Source of the DNA: Isoetes taiwanensis
Taxonomy: Eukaryota > Streptophyta > Lycopodiopsida > Isoetales > Isoetaceae
Assembly: GCA_021234155.1 (NCBI GenBank)
Contig: JAJEKV010000034.1
Coordinates: forward strand, 7,114,028-7,178,027
Direction: 5' to 3'
Length of the DNA stretch: 64,000 nt
Below, one piece after another: positions 34,241 to 46,754 of this stretch. The position numbers and the translations under genes are program-made. The notes under the pieces are model-generated. The model searched no databases. It saw only the letters and a program-made list of their open reading frames with translations, and had not been told where the DNA came from. Every line of letters begins with the position of its first letter. The first letter of the stretch is position 1.

Positions 34241-34394
34241 TTAAATTCAAAAGTTAATAAAAATACTATTTTTAAATTTAAAGGATGCCAATTCATATAT
34301 GTTGTCATTTTCATTATTTTGTAGCACGGATATTTCTCATCTATGTTACAATCTTGTAGAGAAAGAGCTATATTTACAAAAGCTTTGAAAAAAG

Positions 34395-35508
34395 AAGAAT
34401 AAGAATAAGAATAAGAATAGTTTTTTATCGTCCACTGAGACCAATCGGCCTATGGGACCCAAAAGGAGCGCAACAAACTTATTACTGTCCGGGTTAAAAA
34501 AACCCTCGCCCCAAAAGGTTTTCGAGGGAAAAACCGTGGCAGTAATAAGAATGCTGTCAAACTGTACAAGTATATATCATCATGAAATAAATGTGCATGT
34601 ACATGTCAAGCACGTGCCCGACATAGCTGATCTCGCATGTCCATGACCTCCTGGAGGTATGATCCTAGCACCCGTACGGATGCCATGATCAATGTCACAT
34701 GTAGCGGCTGGCCAGGCCTGACCAACTCAGCATAGCGCATCCGGATTTGATCATATGCTGGGCAACTTTGAAGGGTATGAGATTCATCCTCAATGACTCC
34801 CATATGGCAGCATTGACAGAGCCTCTCCTGACGTGGCTCACCAATCCATCTGCCTGTCTCAATTCGAAGATGATGTGCCCCTGTGCGAATGGAGGCAATG
34901 AGTCTGCGTCTTTTCATGGGCAAGTGGGTGCGCAGGTAGCATTGTGGGCCTCGTTCCAATGTGGGATTTATGTGGCGCTGGTAGTGTGCTGTCTTGACCT
35001 GTTCAAGGGCGCTGGCATCCCAAAGCTTGCTGATGAAGCAAGCGTCAAGATATTGTCTCAAGCTATGGCGATCTGCCTCTGTTTGCACATGTATGCACCT
35101 GTGCTCCTGCACATTCCATCTAGCCATCCATTGAGCTCTCTTTTCCCTCTAGTAGGCCTTGAGGCGCTGTGGCCCCATTGCCATGATATAAGCTAGATTA
35201 GGGAGACGAGCATCGTCCATATTGACCACCTTCTGAAAATAGACAATGTGGCGATCAAGGGCCGCCCTCTGAAGAGGCAAGAATCCTGTCTCCTGCAGTA
35301 GAATTTGATATGGGACTGTGGACTTCACCCCTAGTGCTCGTACCAAGAAGGCTTTCTGCACCTGCTCCAAGTCATTCCAAGTAGCGAGAGATACTACTGG
35401 GCCCCATACTTCAACCCCGTATAAAAGGACAGACTCCACTAAGACCTTGAACAGGTGTGACTGATGGGTCCAAGGAAAAGAAAACTTTGCAATATATTTG
35501 AATGACAT
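34395..35508 (-). mobile_element. 5'-truncated LINE with an (AAGAAT)n tail, one frameshift
   Basis: The minus strand reads FKVLVESVLLYGVEVWGPVV, then VQKAFLVRALGVKSTVPYQI and YIMAMGPQRLKAY, then after one shift (about 35150) WNVQEHRCIHVQTEADR, PMKRRRLIASIRTGAHHLR and CQCCHMGVIEDESHTLQSC. The 3' UTR has CAGTAATAAGTTTG, GGTCCCATAGGCCGATTGG and GACGATAAAA, then (TTCTTA)n. It is the same family as 20.9 kb but a different copy. Confidence 0.88.
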
Positions 35509-35509
35509 T

Positions 35510-37080
35510 TTAGCCTTATTAGGTGAAAAGTTGAAAATCTAGTATCTAAACCTTTTTATGTTCATATATATGTTATAAAACCAGAGAAAACAAAACCCAC
35601 TATTGTGGGCAAAAGTTGAAAAACTTGTAAAATTATCAAGCAACTTCTATTTCTTACATTTTATTAAAAATATATAAATAAGTGGTTTCTAACACCTATA
35701 TACAAATTTCACATTCCTTAGCACAAAACTTGTTGACTAAGGTTACATTGTTAAGAATTTTTGGGTCGCATTATAGTTGTATAGGCCTAATAAAGGTTGT
35801 TTATTAAGAAATTAATCAACACTCAAAACTACTTTGCCTGGAGTACTACATAGCTCTAATTTATATCCATGGTTCTTAATGTCATGATAAAAATTAACAT
35901 AATATATATTGTTGGAATTAAAAGACACAGTTAAAGCTAGCCAGTTTTATCTGTGGATTAATCTACGATCTTTTCCAACCAAAGTGATCATTTTTAAAGT
36001 GCAATAAGCTCTCTGACATGGATGCATAAGCTGGTTTTCTGCAAAATCTAGATTCCTTTAAAGCTTCTATCTTCTACAAGTTTTTAACTTACCAGAAAAA
36101 TTGAAAACCCACATAAAAGATAATTTGGTGCACATGTCACATGTGCATTCCTACTCTATTATATTGCAACTGCATTAAGTATGTCTGCTTCAAAAATATA
36201 GCATTTCATGTTGTTTTCTACATCTCAAATATGGTTTTTGAAGCTAACTAAAATGATAGATCCACAAGTCCAGCTGGCTTGAATATGTAGCATTATAACA
36301 GGGTTTTTTTTTTGTGATTTTATACGCTTTTTGGCATGGTTTTCATATGATTTCACGGGCGTATTCACGTGGACGTACGAAACGGTATTTCTAGAGTTTA
36401 GCCATTGATTTTAAAGAAGAGGGAAAATCGTGTGGTTGTGGGGCTTTTATTGTTTGCATGTTTTTTTAAGTTTAGGTTTCAAATATTAGGTTAATATTAG
36501 GTTTGTGGTTATGGTGCAACAGATTCGGCCAAGGTTCGTGTGATCCTCCACGCAGGGAAGTGTGGCCCGTGATGGGTGTGGTTCGTTGCTATCTCAGCAA
36601 CGGCTTGAGGAGCTATCGGTTGTCCTAAGGCCTTTCGGACATAGCAAAGTATCTCCAAGAGAAACTGCTATTTGGCTAACAAAAAGCCTAAAGGGGATGC
36701 TGGCAGATGAAAACCATGCTACGGAAGCTGTATTTTAGATGTTCTGTACATTGCCTTGCCCTATGGGCCTGTAAATTTCAAGGAAAGGCGTATTGACTTA
36801 GAAAGGATTATAAAGCTAGCGTAGTGTCAGGGCAAAAACCCAGGTTTTGGAAAGTGGAGGTGCTTACAGAAGTATTTGATTATGACAGTTCATTATATGT
36901 AAATTGACGGCTTTTATACTTTTCCTACATGCGATTCTTTTGCATGCATGGTGTTAGTTGTTCAATGAAAATGCTGGCTGCAGCTTGATGCTGAGATTCA
37001 CGAGTAGTTCATATAGCCTCATCTCTGTCATTATTCGTTTTGGGGCCTACAAAATGGCAGGAATTGTTTTCATCAAGGTT
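35510..37080. other. Non-coding region with a dispersed repeat
   Basis: The block 36270-36415 (GAATATGTAGCATTATAAC through TAGCCATTGATTTTA) is repeated at 43845-43990. No coding content. A 300-bp GC-richer stretch at 36500-36800 has no tRNA-like A/B boxes that I can support. Confidence 0.5.
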
Positions 37081-37084
37081 GCGA

Positions 37085-38322
37085 AGTAACATGATTAAAG
37101 ACATTGATCATTGTAACATTGTTTAAAGAAGTTTATGGAGATGTCTCGAAATTTGAGGCCAAAGGCAGTTATTCCAGATGCGTTTGCCAGAAAAGTGACG
37201 GGGGCAGGTCGTGAGAGGGTTTTAGCTTTCTTGCTCTTGAATAGGAACAAAATGGATCGGCAGATAGTGCGAGTTTTGATGTTCCAACTGCTTCTCTTCT
37301 TATTCATATCAAGGAGCAAATCTGTTCATACTTCCCGATTGGAGTACTACGCGGACAATAATTTCGATTCTTCCAGGAATTTACAGGTCTTGACAAGCCC
37401 TAATTTCGTCTCCTGCTTTTTTTAAGTAGATAACAGTTCCTTTTCTGAAGAATTTTGGTCACAAAACAGAGAAAAGGTGTTAATTAGTACAAAAAAAACT
37501 CGCATCATGCTTCTTGGGGAAAGATTCCGGACCTTTGTTGTATGGAATGATACCACTAGAACTCGTGGTGCAAATGGTATGCCACTAAAGACATTTCACA
37601 GCGCCACTGTAGAAGTGAATGTGGAAAAGTTTATCACACGGGACATAATATTTGAGGTACGAAAAATCCTTTAGATTTCTTTAATGCAAATATAACATGT
37701 CTGGTTTCTTCGTTTGCTGTTAACAGTCTTTGTTGCAACTACACATTTAGAATTCGCTTTTGCCCAAAACCTGCTCCAACGTGGAGGTCGGTATTTGCAC
37801 TTAGAATCAGCGGTGACAAAGCTGCATTTTACAATTGCATATTCTTGGGCCACCAAGACACGCTTTATGATCACAGAGGTCGCCATTATTGCTATATTGA
37901 AGGGACGGTGGATTTTATATTCGGCAATGGGAGATCATTATATCAGGTTTAGGTCATTTTTGAACTTTCTACTGTAATAGCACATGAAATTCCCCATATC
38001 CTTTTCTTGAAGAAAAAACTAATGCACAAACATTGTCTTTTGAATTGTCGATATATCTGTTGGCACATAACTTTGTTGGTTCATCCTTTGCCCAAAAGGA
38101 GATATAGGCGATCTTTTGCGAGGCGGGATTTTCATTTTTGCATAGCAGCATAAGTGGCTATGGCATGATTTATTTAGGGCGAGCTTGGGGCCCTAGCTCT
38201 AATGTTGTGTTCCTCTACACATGGATGGGAAACATAGTCTCTCCACAAGGCTGGAATGACTGGGGTAAAAGTGATAGAGACAACAATATCTGGCTTCAGT
38301 ATGGGGCAGTCCAAGAGCCATA
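37085..38322 (+). pseudogene. Pectinesterase (class of PME with separate exons), decayed
   Basis: Pectinesterases de-esterify cell-wall pectin. Visible pieces: a putative N-terminal exon (37135-37425) with a hydrophobic stretch (VLMFQLLLFLFIS) that fits a signal anchor; KTRIMLLGERF and KTFHSATVEVNVEKFITRDI (37467-37653, good donor); [22 protein letters not shown] and [10 protein letters not shown] (37780-37950); [22 protein letters not shown] and [13 protein letters not shown] (38060-38322). The catalytic Gln-Asp of QDTLY, the Asp of VDFIFG and the Arg of GRAW are present. The Gln usually found before AVALR is replaced (VFALR). An in-frame TAG at 38105-38107 stops the last exon, so this is a pseudogene. 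Confidence 0.88.
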
Positions 38323-38659
38323 AATCATGTACATTTCTTCATCCCTAGTTGCTTTGCAGCTGCAACCAGGCCGAGATAGGTCCTTAGGAAACTAGATTGC
38401 TCAGATATATGGTAAATCTGGAGCTCTGCAGGATGCCCATGTTGGATTGTACTGGCTTTATACTGGGCGCCATGGCCCCTTTCAGTAAATTTTATGATAT
38501 TATTGTTTTTGCCCATTTTATAATAGTGTGTTTGCGTATATTTGGGCGGCTCTTGGTATGCAATGGAAATAATTTGTTTGTCTTGATGTTATTGTGCTTT
38601 TTAGTAATTAATGCTAGATATTAATGTTTAGACCCATAAAGTTTACCTATGTTTGCTTT

Positions 38660-38900
38660 AGTTAGGGCCCGAAGGGCCCAATTTTTTTTTTTAATATAAT
38701 AATCAACGCAACTACCATTAACATTATTAACATAAACTATTGCATTTAACACATTTAAATTAAAATCCCCCTTAAACTTGTCGGATGGGCATATTTGCCA
38801 TTTATTCCAACATCTGGACCGTACATAGCGATCCTCGTTTGTGGGGTATGCATGTACAAGTTTTTGTATACTGTATATTAAAGTTTGCAAAATACTATAA
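38660..38900 (-). repeat. MITE copy 2, partial
   Basis: TTTAACACATTTAAATTAAA, ATCCCCCTTAAAC, GGATGGGCATATTTGCC and TGTGGGGTATGCATGTAC match the left half of the 45.5-46.1 kb foldback. Only one arm is recognisable. Confidence 0.7.
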
Positions 38901-39519
38901 GATTTGAGAGAATGTACTTAATGGTAGTTGTGCTGGCTGGAAACAAAACAATTTCACAAGACAAAAGAAAGGATGTTAAAACAATGGGAAAGGTCAATAG
39001 AGAAGTGGATGCTAATACCTGTTCGCACAACAAAGAAGCTTTGCATCTGGCGTAGACAGCTCCATAACATAGGTAGTCTGCTATATTTGATGTCATTCTC
39101 CTCAACATTATTTTCACATGTCAACAATGGTGTCCGTAGATAGTCTTAACAAGAACATCTTCGATTAGTACATACAACATTGTAACAACATTATATTTCC
39201 TCAGACACTTTTATCCAAAGTGTTCTACACTCCTTCCCTTGAGTTTATCTGGAATATCAAGGATAAACCCTATTTGATCATATAGAACTTTGGGAATAAG
39301 TGCATAGGATTCATCCGAGGCAACCAAAATAAAACCAGTTGGTCTTTATGCTTAAAGAACCCAAAGGCCTTAATTGCCAATTCGGGATGGGAGGAAAAGA
39401 ATCCCTTCACTCTTTGCTATACTGAAACTGCTTCATATAGGTTTGGAGGTGAAATACGATGAAATATCATGGTTTCTTGCATTTGAATCTGTTATAGCCA
39501 AGAGCATGCAAAATCAGGA

Positions 39520-40280
39520 AAAATCAAGTCCAACTTTCTCTTCAAGCTCATGTATTTGGTTTAAGAACATCCAAGTCAACTGCCAAAAAACATTCAGAAT
39601 CAGCTGCTTCCGACCATTACATTGAAGTTAAGCTATGGCTCAAGGTGTTTAGATGAGGTGCAATATGAACACAGTATGTTCCAAACCCATTGTGGAATTT
39701 TAAAGCTCCACCTGTTTTAGCATTTTGATTGCACAATCTAAAGATTCAATATAAATAATTTTTTCATCCAGACCAGGTTGCATTTATGGTATTTGAGTCT
39801 TTATATACTCGAATGGCAGACTCCATGCAGATGCAAAGAATCCAAAGACTGTGCTAGTGCCTGAAACAGCCTATCAATTTGCTTTTAGCCTCAGAAAAAA
39901 ATGCAAAATCATTTGAAAGTATTACCTTGGACATTTTTAGATTTTTAGATCCATAGAAGTTGTTAAACAAATGGATAACCTTATCTAGAACATTTTTATA
40001 TACACACAACCTTACCAATAACATTTATACATACATACAAGTTCTTAAGCAAACAGACAACCTTACCAAGAACAGTGGGAACCTTTGAGAAGCCCAGTGA
40101 ATCCATAAAAAATTCAACACTTTGATCATTGGAAGCAAGCATGTCCGTGTTCAATGCCATTGCACGAACAGCTGTAGAACCAGCTCCCTTTCATAGTGCT
40201 AAGACACCTTCATCTTTAGTGATCCTATAGAGTGCATGAAGTGCATTTACATAATTTCTTCTTTGAGTAGGAGGCAAAGT
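39520..40280 (-). pseudogene. Mitochondrial dicarboxylate/tricarboxylate carrier (DTC), decayed
   Basis: DTC carriers exchange organic acids across the inner mitochondrial membrane. Minus-strand exons: 40073-40280 (PPTQRRNYVNALHALYRIT, KGAGSTAVRAMALN, LASNDQSVEFFMDSLGF), 39650-39850 (GFFASAWSLPFEYIKTQI, LDCAIKMLKTGGALKF, YCVHIAPH) and 39520-39600 (TWMFLNQIHELEEKVGL, then a stop). The order and residues follow the last third of the family. In-frame stops replace the Trp of LWKGAG (reads L*KGAG) and break QIQKMQP (reads QIP*MQP). The 5' two-thirds are missing; a LINE fragment starts at 40300, just upstream of the first exon. Confidence 0.9.
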
Positions 40281-40299
40281 GGCATCTGCTTAAATTTGA

Positions 40300-40772
40300 A
40301 TGAAACTATTGCATCAATTCGCACAGGGTCCCACAGGCTACGGATTGAGACATGTAGATGGGAGCGGCCGCAATTGCCGCGAGAAGCGAGACTATGTGCA
40401 TGTTGCCAGTTACAGGTTATTGAAGATGAAAGCCATAATCTTCTGAGTTGCCCTGCTTTTGAGATAGTCCGGAATCATTTTTTGACCTTAGCATTCCATT
40501 CCACGCTTCCACACTTCTCAGAGCACCATCTGTGCATGACTTGGCATTATACATACTTGAGGTTCTAGATAAACATCTGCAATTACTGAGCCCTCAGTAG
40601 TCATTATCTCCGCGTGTCTAGTATCATCATTACTGCAAAGGTTTTTCCCTTGAAATCCTTTCGAGGCAGGGGTTTTTTAATCCTAGTAGTAATGATTGTA
40701 CTAGCCCATTGTATGGGTCCCATGACCTATTGGTCTCTGTGGACGATAAAAAAACTATTCTATTCTATTCTA
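40300..40772 (+). mobile_element. Short LINE 3' fragment with a (TTCTA)n tail
   Basis: The frame reads ASIRTGSHRLRIETCRW and CACCQLQVIEDESHNLLSC. The 3' UTR follows (GGGTCCCATGACCTATTGG, GGACGATAAAA) and then TTCTA repeats. It is the same LINE family, truncated to its last 470 bp. Confidence 0.85.
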
Positions 40773-40774
40773 TT

Positions 40775-42080
40775 CCACAATTTTTTCATCACTTTCCCCT
40801 ATGTTTGCACTTTGTTTACCTAATCCCCTGTTTTTCCAGATTCTTTGCCAAGATCGCCTATCTTCGCCGATTATCTGACCGAGCATGAGTACATTAGAGT
40901 GGAAGTTTGCAAACTAACCTCCGATTTTCGATGGAGGTCCCCAACTTGGAATCCAGATGGGATACTTTAAGCCACGTCATTTTCTTTTCTCTCTCTCCTT
41001 CTAATTTGGCTAGCTAGACCTCTGGCGATGGCACTAGAGCTTCATTTTCACTGGCACCAAGGATGATCGATCGACTTTTGAGCATGTCTACTCAGGTTCT
41101 AGGCTACAACAGCTCCTGGCAACATTGCAACAATTTTGGAGCATTTTGGCTTCCTTTCAATTTGGTTTTTTACTTTTCTTAGAAACTCATTCCAGCGACC
41201 TCATGGAGTTGCTTTCTTTGGTAATCTTGAAGCATTTGAGTTTACTTCTTGTAAAATCCACAGTTTCGTCGAGCATCCACATGCCTTCATTTTCTTGTTT
41301 GTTGCTTTGCTTCATGTTTTTTGAGACCCTTTTTTAACTCTCTTTTGTTTGTTTCTTGCAAGTTTGTAATGATGCAAACAACTGATCAGGGAAAATATGT
41401 GATGGGAAAGAAAGACTGGTTTTAAACATTTTTTTGCTTCTTTTCATGTTTTTACACCATTTTAAACCTTGTTTTAACTGGAAGCAAAAAATTGTGAAAG
41501 CTCTGGAGCTTTAAAAACTCTTGATTTAAAAAACTCTGGACTCTAAAAGTTCTTGATTAAAAACTGTGCTAAAAACTAATCATATAAAAACCTCAAAAAG
41601 CTGATCGTAGGGAAAAAAAACCTTGCTCTACATTTTGAAAAATATTTTGCAAGCGAATTTGAGACCTTACTCTACCTTTCTGGAAAAGATATTTTTTGCA
41701 CGTGTCATCTGCTGATTCGAAACGGAAGCAGAAAGTTGCCCACCGGGATTTTAGAAATATGAATGGAATATACACAAAATTCTATTGAAATACACAACTG
41801 TGAAAGCAAAGAGACATAACACCTTGTACAAGGCAAAGTGGTTCTGAGAATTCCTTGATGTGTGACATGGGTCTTTTGATAAAGATAAAGCTTTTATTTG
41901 CATGAACTTTATATTAGAAATGCCAGATATAGAGTCTTTTGGTGCATTTCATACTTTTTGCTCAGATTGTTCTTGAAAATTCCTTGATGTATGATATGAC
42001 TGTGCTCCTTCCAAGGATAAGAAAGCCAGATAGATTGCAGAGCATCACAGGAAGATGTTTTATCTCCTGGACTGCGATTC
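40775..42080. other. Non-coding region
   Basis: No protein family recognised. The short frames are AT-rich and unsupported. Confidence 0.5.
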
Positions 42081-42094
42081 TTGGACCTTCCAGC

Positions 42095-43560
42095 AAAGGA
42101 TGCTAAAAAAGCCAATCCAGCCTATAGGGAACATCACATCTGAGCAATGGAGGCATTACTTGCAGCGGCTCTATGATCCTCAACGTGCTAGAGCCGCAGT
42201 ATCCCCCGCATGAGGGCTCGGCACTAGAAATCACAGAAGCTGAAGTCTTCCAAGATTTACAACAGCGTGCCAATGGAAAAGCAACAGACTTGGATGACAT
42301 GTAGGTAAAGTTGCTCATGTGGGCAGGGTCTGCCATGCTACCCATCCTGACTACCTTGTTCAAGATGGCATTATAGGAAAGAGTCCCCCTATAGTGGACC
42401 ACTAGCGGGGTTGTTCCCATCTACAAGGCAAGTGACCTAGAATGCTCGACCAATTACCAAACAATCATGGTCAGTTCGATATTTTCAAATGGGGGCCATT
42501 GAGGATGAATGCCATACCCTACAGGGATGTCTGGCATATGATCAAAACTGGGCATGCTATGCTGAGTTGGTTAGGCCTGGGTCAACGCGGCTTCAGTCCG
42601 AATATTGGGATCATACCTTCAAGAAGTAATAGATCTGCGAAACCAACTCTGTCCCCGGACAAACACATGACCTGAATATATTTTGTCTCAACAGTTTAGC
42701 GGGCAACACTGACAAAGCCTGTCCTGGCGCAGCTCTCCAACCCACCGACCCGTCTCAAACCGACAGTATTCCTATTACTGCCACGATTTTTTCCTTGAAA
42801 ACCCTTCGGGGCGGGGTTTTTTAATTCGGGTAGTAATAGATTTGATGTGCTCTCTCTTTTGTGTCCAATAGGTCGATTGGTCTCCATGGACGATAAAAAA
42901 TATCTTATTCTATTCTCGAACAACAGTTGATAAGATGGGCAGAAGTAGCAAGCCCTTATGCAATTGACCATTTCTGCGAACTCTGGTTGAAGACAGTAGA
43001 AACCGTCGGCAAGACCTGTACTATTGCTTTGTCGACTTTGCCAAGGCCTTTGACACTGTCCCTCGGGAGACGCTCTAGGTGAGAATGCAAGAGCTGAGGA
43101 TTCATGTGGAGTTGCAGAATGCGGTATATAGGCTATATGCAATATGTTTAGGCCGTCTGGAATCGAGGGGCCTACCATTTGACAATAGTATTGGGGTCTG
43201 CCAGGCATGCCCTCTCTCTCCTATACTATTTGGGTTGTACACTGATCAGTTGGAGAATTAGCTTGCTGAAATTGGGGGCGGCAAATCTCAACTTTTGCAC
43301 CAGATCGCCAGGCAGCTCATATATGCTGATGATGTCGACCTTTTTGGATGCCCTAGACACATTCTACCAGGCCACAGACATGCATGTCAATCTGACCAAG
43401 ACTAAGGCGGTGCTCATCTCATCGTCCCATCAGCCAAAGCCTTTCTCCTTCACTTACCGAGGGTAAAATGTGGAAGTGACACACACACCTACAAGTATTT
43501 GGGAATAGAGTTTCCCTCTACCCTGAATTGGGACACTTCCATCGAGCTGTAGGTGACATC
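42095..43560 (+). pseudogene. Rearranged LINE: RT start, inverted Cys motif, 3' tail, then RT core
   Basis: 42130-42460: the pre-RT region (EQWRHYLQRLYDPQ, LEITEAEVFQDLQQR, NYQTIMVS). 42490-42670: a jump to the post-RT Cys region and C-terminus. 42694-42765: the Cys motif in reverse orientation. 42766-42920: the 3' UTR ending GGACGATAAAA and TTCTATTC. 42940-43560: the RT core with YCFVDFAKAFDTVPR (motif A) and YADDVDLF (catalytic YADD), with stops. At least two insertions or one insertion with inversion are needed to explain the order. Confidence 0.82.
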
Positions 43561-43844
43561 GGGTTGGAAATGTGGAAGTTATTAATGCTAGTATATTCAC
43601 AAATGCAGTCCTGTTAACCTAGAACTAATACAGAAAATAGGAGATGCTTCAAGGAGCAAAGTTACAATGGTCCATATTGTTTAATGCTTATTATTATAAA
43701 AAAGACCACAACACCAAATTTAGAATTAATTGTGGTCAAACAAGAAAAGGGATGGTGCTACGCCAAAATTGAATCTGAAATTGACTCTAGTCGGTTTTTA
43801 TCTAAGCTTAAATCCAAATAGAATGTTTGACTTGTATTATACGA

Positions 43845-43990
43845 ATATGTAGCATAATAACAGGGGGTTTTCTTTGTGTTTTTGTACGCTTTTCACTAAG
43901 GTTTTCCTATGATTTCGTGATGTATTCAAATGGATGTACTAATGCGTACATCTAGAGTGCACTATTTCTGAGCCATTGATTTTAGCCTTT
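43845..43990 (+). repeat. Second copy of the 36.3-kb dispersed repeat
   Basis: GAATATGTAGCATAATAAC, TACGCTTTT, ATGATTTCGTG and GAGCCATTGATTTTA match 36270-36415 in order at roughly three-quarters identity by eye. Function unknown. Confidence 0.7.
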
Positions 43991-44170
43991 TTTTTTCAAT
44001 GGTCAACAACCAATGGCTCACAACAAAAGCCTTTTTTGTGTGCGTGTGGTGCATAATGGGAACATGAAGGGCCATTGATTTTAGCCTTTTTTTTCAATGG
44101 TCAACAACGAATGGCTCACAACAAAAGCCCTCTTTTTGTGTGTGTGGTGCATAATGGGCACATGAAGGGC
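43978..44170. repeat. About 97-bp tandem duplication
   Basis: TTGATTTTAGCCTTTTTTTT, TCAATGGTCAACAAC and GGTGCATAATGGG.ACATGAAG repeat in order, starting at 43976 and 44076. Confidence 0.85.
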
Positions 44171-44174
44171 TTGA

Positions 44175-45530
44175 AGGGCGCATGTAGTGCAGTTTCCCTG
44201 TCGGCAACACATTTCTTATCATAACTTTTGATCCAGAGCTCTGTTTGAGATGATTTTCAGGGTAAATTTTAACGGCCCTAAATATTTTTCTATTCAAATT
44301 AAGGTTGGCTAAACCTATGAAAACAAAAGTTCTTAGATTTTTTCCTTGGCGAAATTTGATAAAATAAAGCCCTTTAATTATCTTCCCACTTGGCTAAAAT
44401 GTAAAATTTATATGACATAAAATTCTGATGTTGGCGAATTTTTCTTAGTCCCCAGCTAAAGTGCAACTATTTAACTTCAAACTTTGAGCACTGATTAGTA
44501 CATGAATGACATTGATTCAATATGCTTCTTTTACAAAACGATAACAAAGTTGTTCAAAGTACAATTCATAAGGAACAAACAATATTGTTTGAAGGAACAT
44601 GCATGTTTACGTTGGGGTCAAATGCATCCAAATGGTGAATTTGGTGATAAAGCCCTTTAGGGTCAACAATTGCAAGAAGAAAGCACTACTATTTAAAGCT
44701 TAAAATGCACATCATATAACATTCTTCATAGCATTTAACCTAAACAACTTATAGATACAAATTCAAAATATGATTGAGGTAGCTAATGGCAATTCCTAAA
44801 TGAAAGAGGTCCCTGAATAGAATTTGACATGGCTATTTGAATTGATCAGGGTTCTTCTAATCAACTTTAGAGAAGGCGATTCAGTACACCATGCAACAAA
44901 CAATCCCGGCTAAACTCTAAGCGTTCAGAATTTACCCCCTTTTGGAGTGGCTAAATTATGCTTTTTCTAAAAAAATTGCCTTTATAAACTTTAGCCATGA
45001 AATTTGACTAAAGGTCTAAAAAATCGCCATTTGGCGAATTTTAGCCACTCTTTATTACCCTGGATGATTTTTATTGCGTTGGAAAGCTCTCTCCGAGATC
45101 TTTTTGATAGTGTATGATATGGATATGTTTGGTTAAGTTATCTATGCTAAAACATCAATTTTTCGGCCGGGTTTGGTAGGCTTTCACATACTACTAGCTG
45201 ATTAATACAGGATTGCGCTATTGGATATTGTTTTATGGCTCATTCCGAATAAAGCTTGCAAAAAATTACCATGCATTTTTAGATTTTGAGGCAGTTATTA
45301 AGCAAATTCCAAGGCTTCTAGATCCTTGTGCTAACAAGCAGAAAAGTTTCCCACTTTGGTTTCTCACCACAAGAATCCATGGAGGCCAAAGGCTGCTGTT
45401 AAATTCCAGTTGAAAAATGTTTGTGTATGGGTGTTGCAAACTTTATGACTTTCAGAATAATGGGATCAATCTGCTCTATCTTTATGGTAACTTTTACTTA
45501 TGTTCTATTTGTTTTATTGTGATCAAATTC
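44175..45530. other. Non-coding AT-rich region
   Basis: Repeated phrases such as TTTAGCCA and GGCGAATTTT[AT]GCCA occur from 44390 to 45050. No gene seen. Confidence 0.5.
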
Positions 45531-45544
45531 AAAAGCTACAGGTG

Positions 45545-46122
45545 ATGAAAGCCAGGGGCCAAAATTTTTTTTTACAACACAAACCATTAACATCCAACAT
45601 ATAAAAATTAAATCCCCCAACATATAACAACCATTGACATTAACAACCAACACATAGCTACCATTGACATTAATTAACACAACCATTGGGTCCAACACAT
45701 TTAAATTAAAATCCCCCTTAAACCCCCTTTGGTTTGGGTGCATATTCACCACGGGGGTGGCGTGGGCAAGCGAGAGCCCTCATAATTGTATTTTGCATGT
45801 ACGAAATCAACACCATATAGTATTCCGCTTGAAATCTTATAGTATTTTGCGAATCTTGTTATACAGTATAGCAAATTTTGTACTTGCATACCCCACAAAC
45901 GAGGAACTTTACGTACGGTGTAGATTAAGGAATAAGGGGTGAATATGCCTATCCAACAGCTCTCGTTGCCCGGAGTCACCCACCGTGTGAATATGCACCC
46001 AAACCAAAGGGGGTTTAAGGGGGATTTTAATTTAAATGTGTTGGACCCAATGGTTGTGTTAATTAATGTCAATGGTAGTTATGTGTTGGTTGTTAATGTC
46101 AATGGTTGTTATGTGTTGTGAT
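45545..46122. mobile_element. MITE-like foldback, most complete copy
   Basis: The left arm (about 45600-45760) and right arm (about 45960-46122) are near-perfect inverted copies (CATAACAACCATTGACATT at the left, its complement at the right). The arms translate to the same peptide from both directions (NMHPNQRGFKGDFNLNV), which is an artefact. The centre has GCATACCCCACAAACGAGG. Related copies lie at 16.9 and 38.7 kb. Confidence 0.82.
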
Positions 46123-46334
46123 TATCAACATAGAGGAGTGTCGATTCCTATATGATCATATTCTCTCTTACTTTCTCAGTCAATACTATATGAATATGTA
46201 TTGACCGTGTAAGCTATAGTGTTTATGTCATATATATATAACTATTGTGTATGGATATTAAGTTAGTTGCCTATACATCTCTATATCCAACTTGAATATT
46301 AAAAGACTAAATTTGGTCTTGCAAAGATTGTTCT

Positions 46335-46750
46335 AACAATTTGACTTGGTTTTCTCACATTGGTAGCAGACATCGCAACTAGGCTTGGTTCTTCATTGTT
46401 AAATGGAGTTGACATGTTTCAAAGGGAAGCAGGCTTCAGGCTTGGAGGAGAATCAAGGATGTATAACAAGAAGAAGATCTGTGGAATTTGATTAAGTAGT
46501 GAAGGAGGCAGTACTGCTCATTCAGGAGAAAGTGGAGCTAGTGAGGACTCCGTTAATGCAGCTACAAATGCAAGTACTTCAAAAGGGGCACATAAACCTA
46601 AGTGTATCATCTCTAATAAGTTAAGTTCCAGTATCATGTTCAAATTAAAGAACGAGATAACTAAAGAGATGTCAGATTTTCTAACTAAATACTATGAGGT
46701 TAGGATTTCATCTCAGATTGAAATGCTTGATAGAGGAGAAAATTGAAGTT
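46335..46750 (+). mobile_element. Possible LTR retrotransposon leader remnant
   Basis: TTGGTAGCAGACATC at about 46361 resembles the plant initiator-tRNA primer-binding site (TGGTATCAGAGC) with changes. It is followed by a Ser/Lys-rich gag-like stretch with stops. No second LTR and no pol were seen. Confidence 0.25.
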
Positions 46751-46754
46751 TAAA

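Noticed and set aside
36500-36800. tRNA-derived SINE head
   Set aside because: No convincing A box and B box pair or cloverleaf could be drawn.
45498-46121. Two homologous proteins encoded on opposite strands
   Set aside because: Both frames are the arms of the same foldback read in opposite directions; there is no gene.
46335-46750. Complete LTR retrotransposon
   Set aside because: Only a weak primer-binding-site match; no LTR pair, protease, RT or integrase motifs were found nearby.
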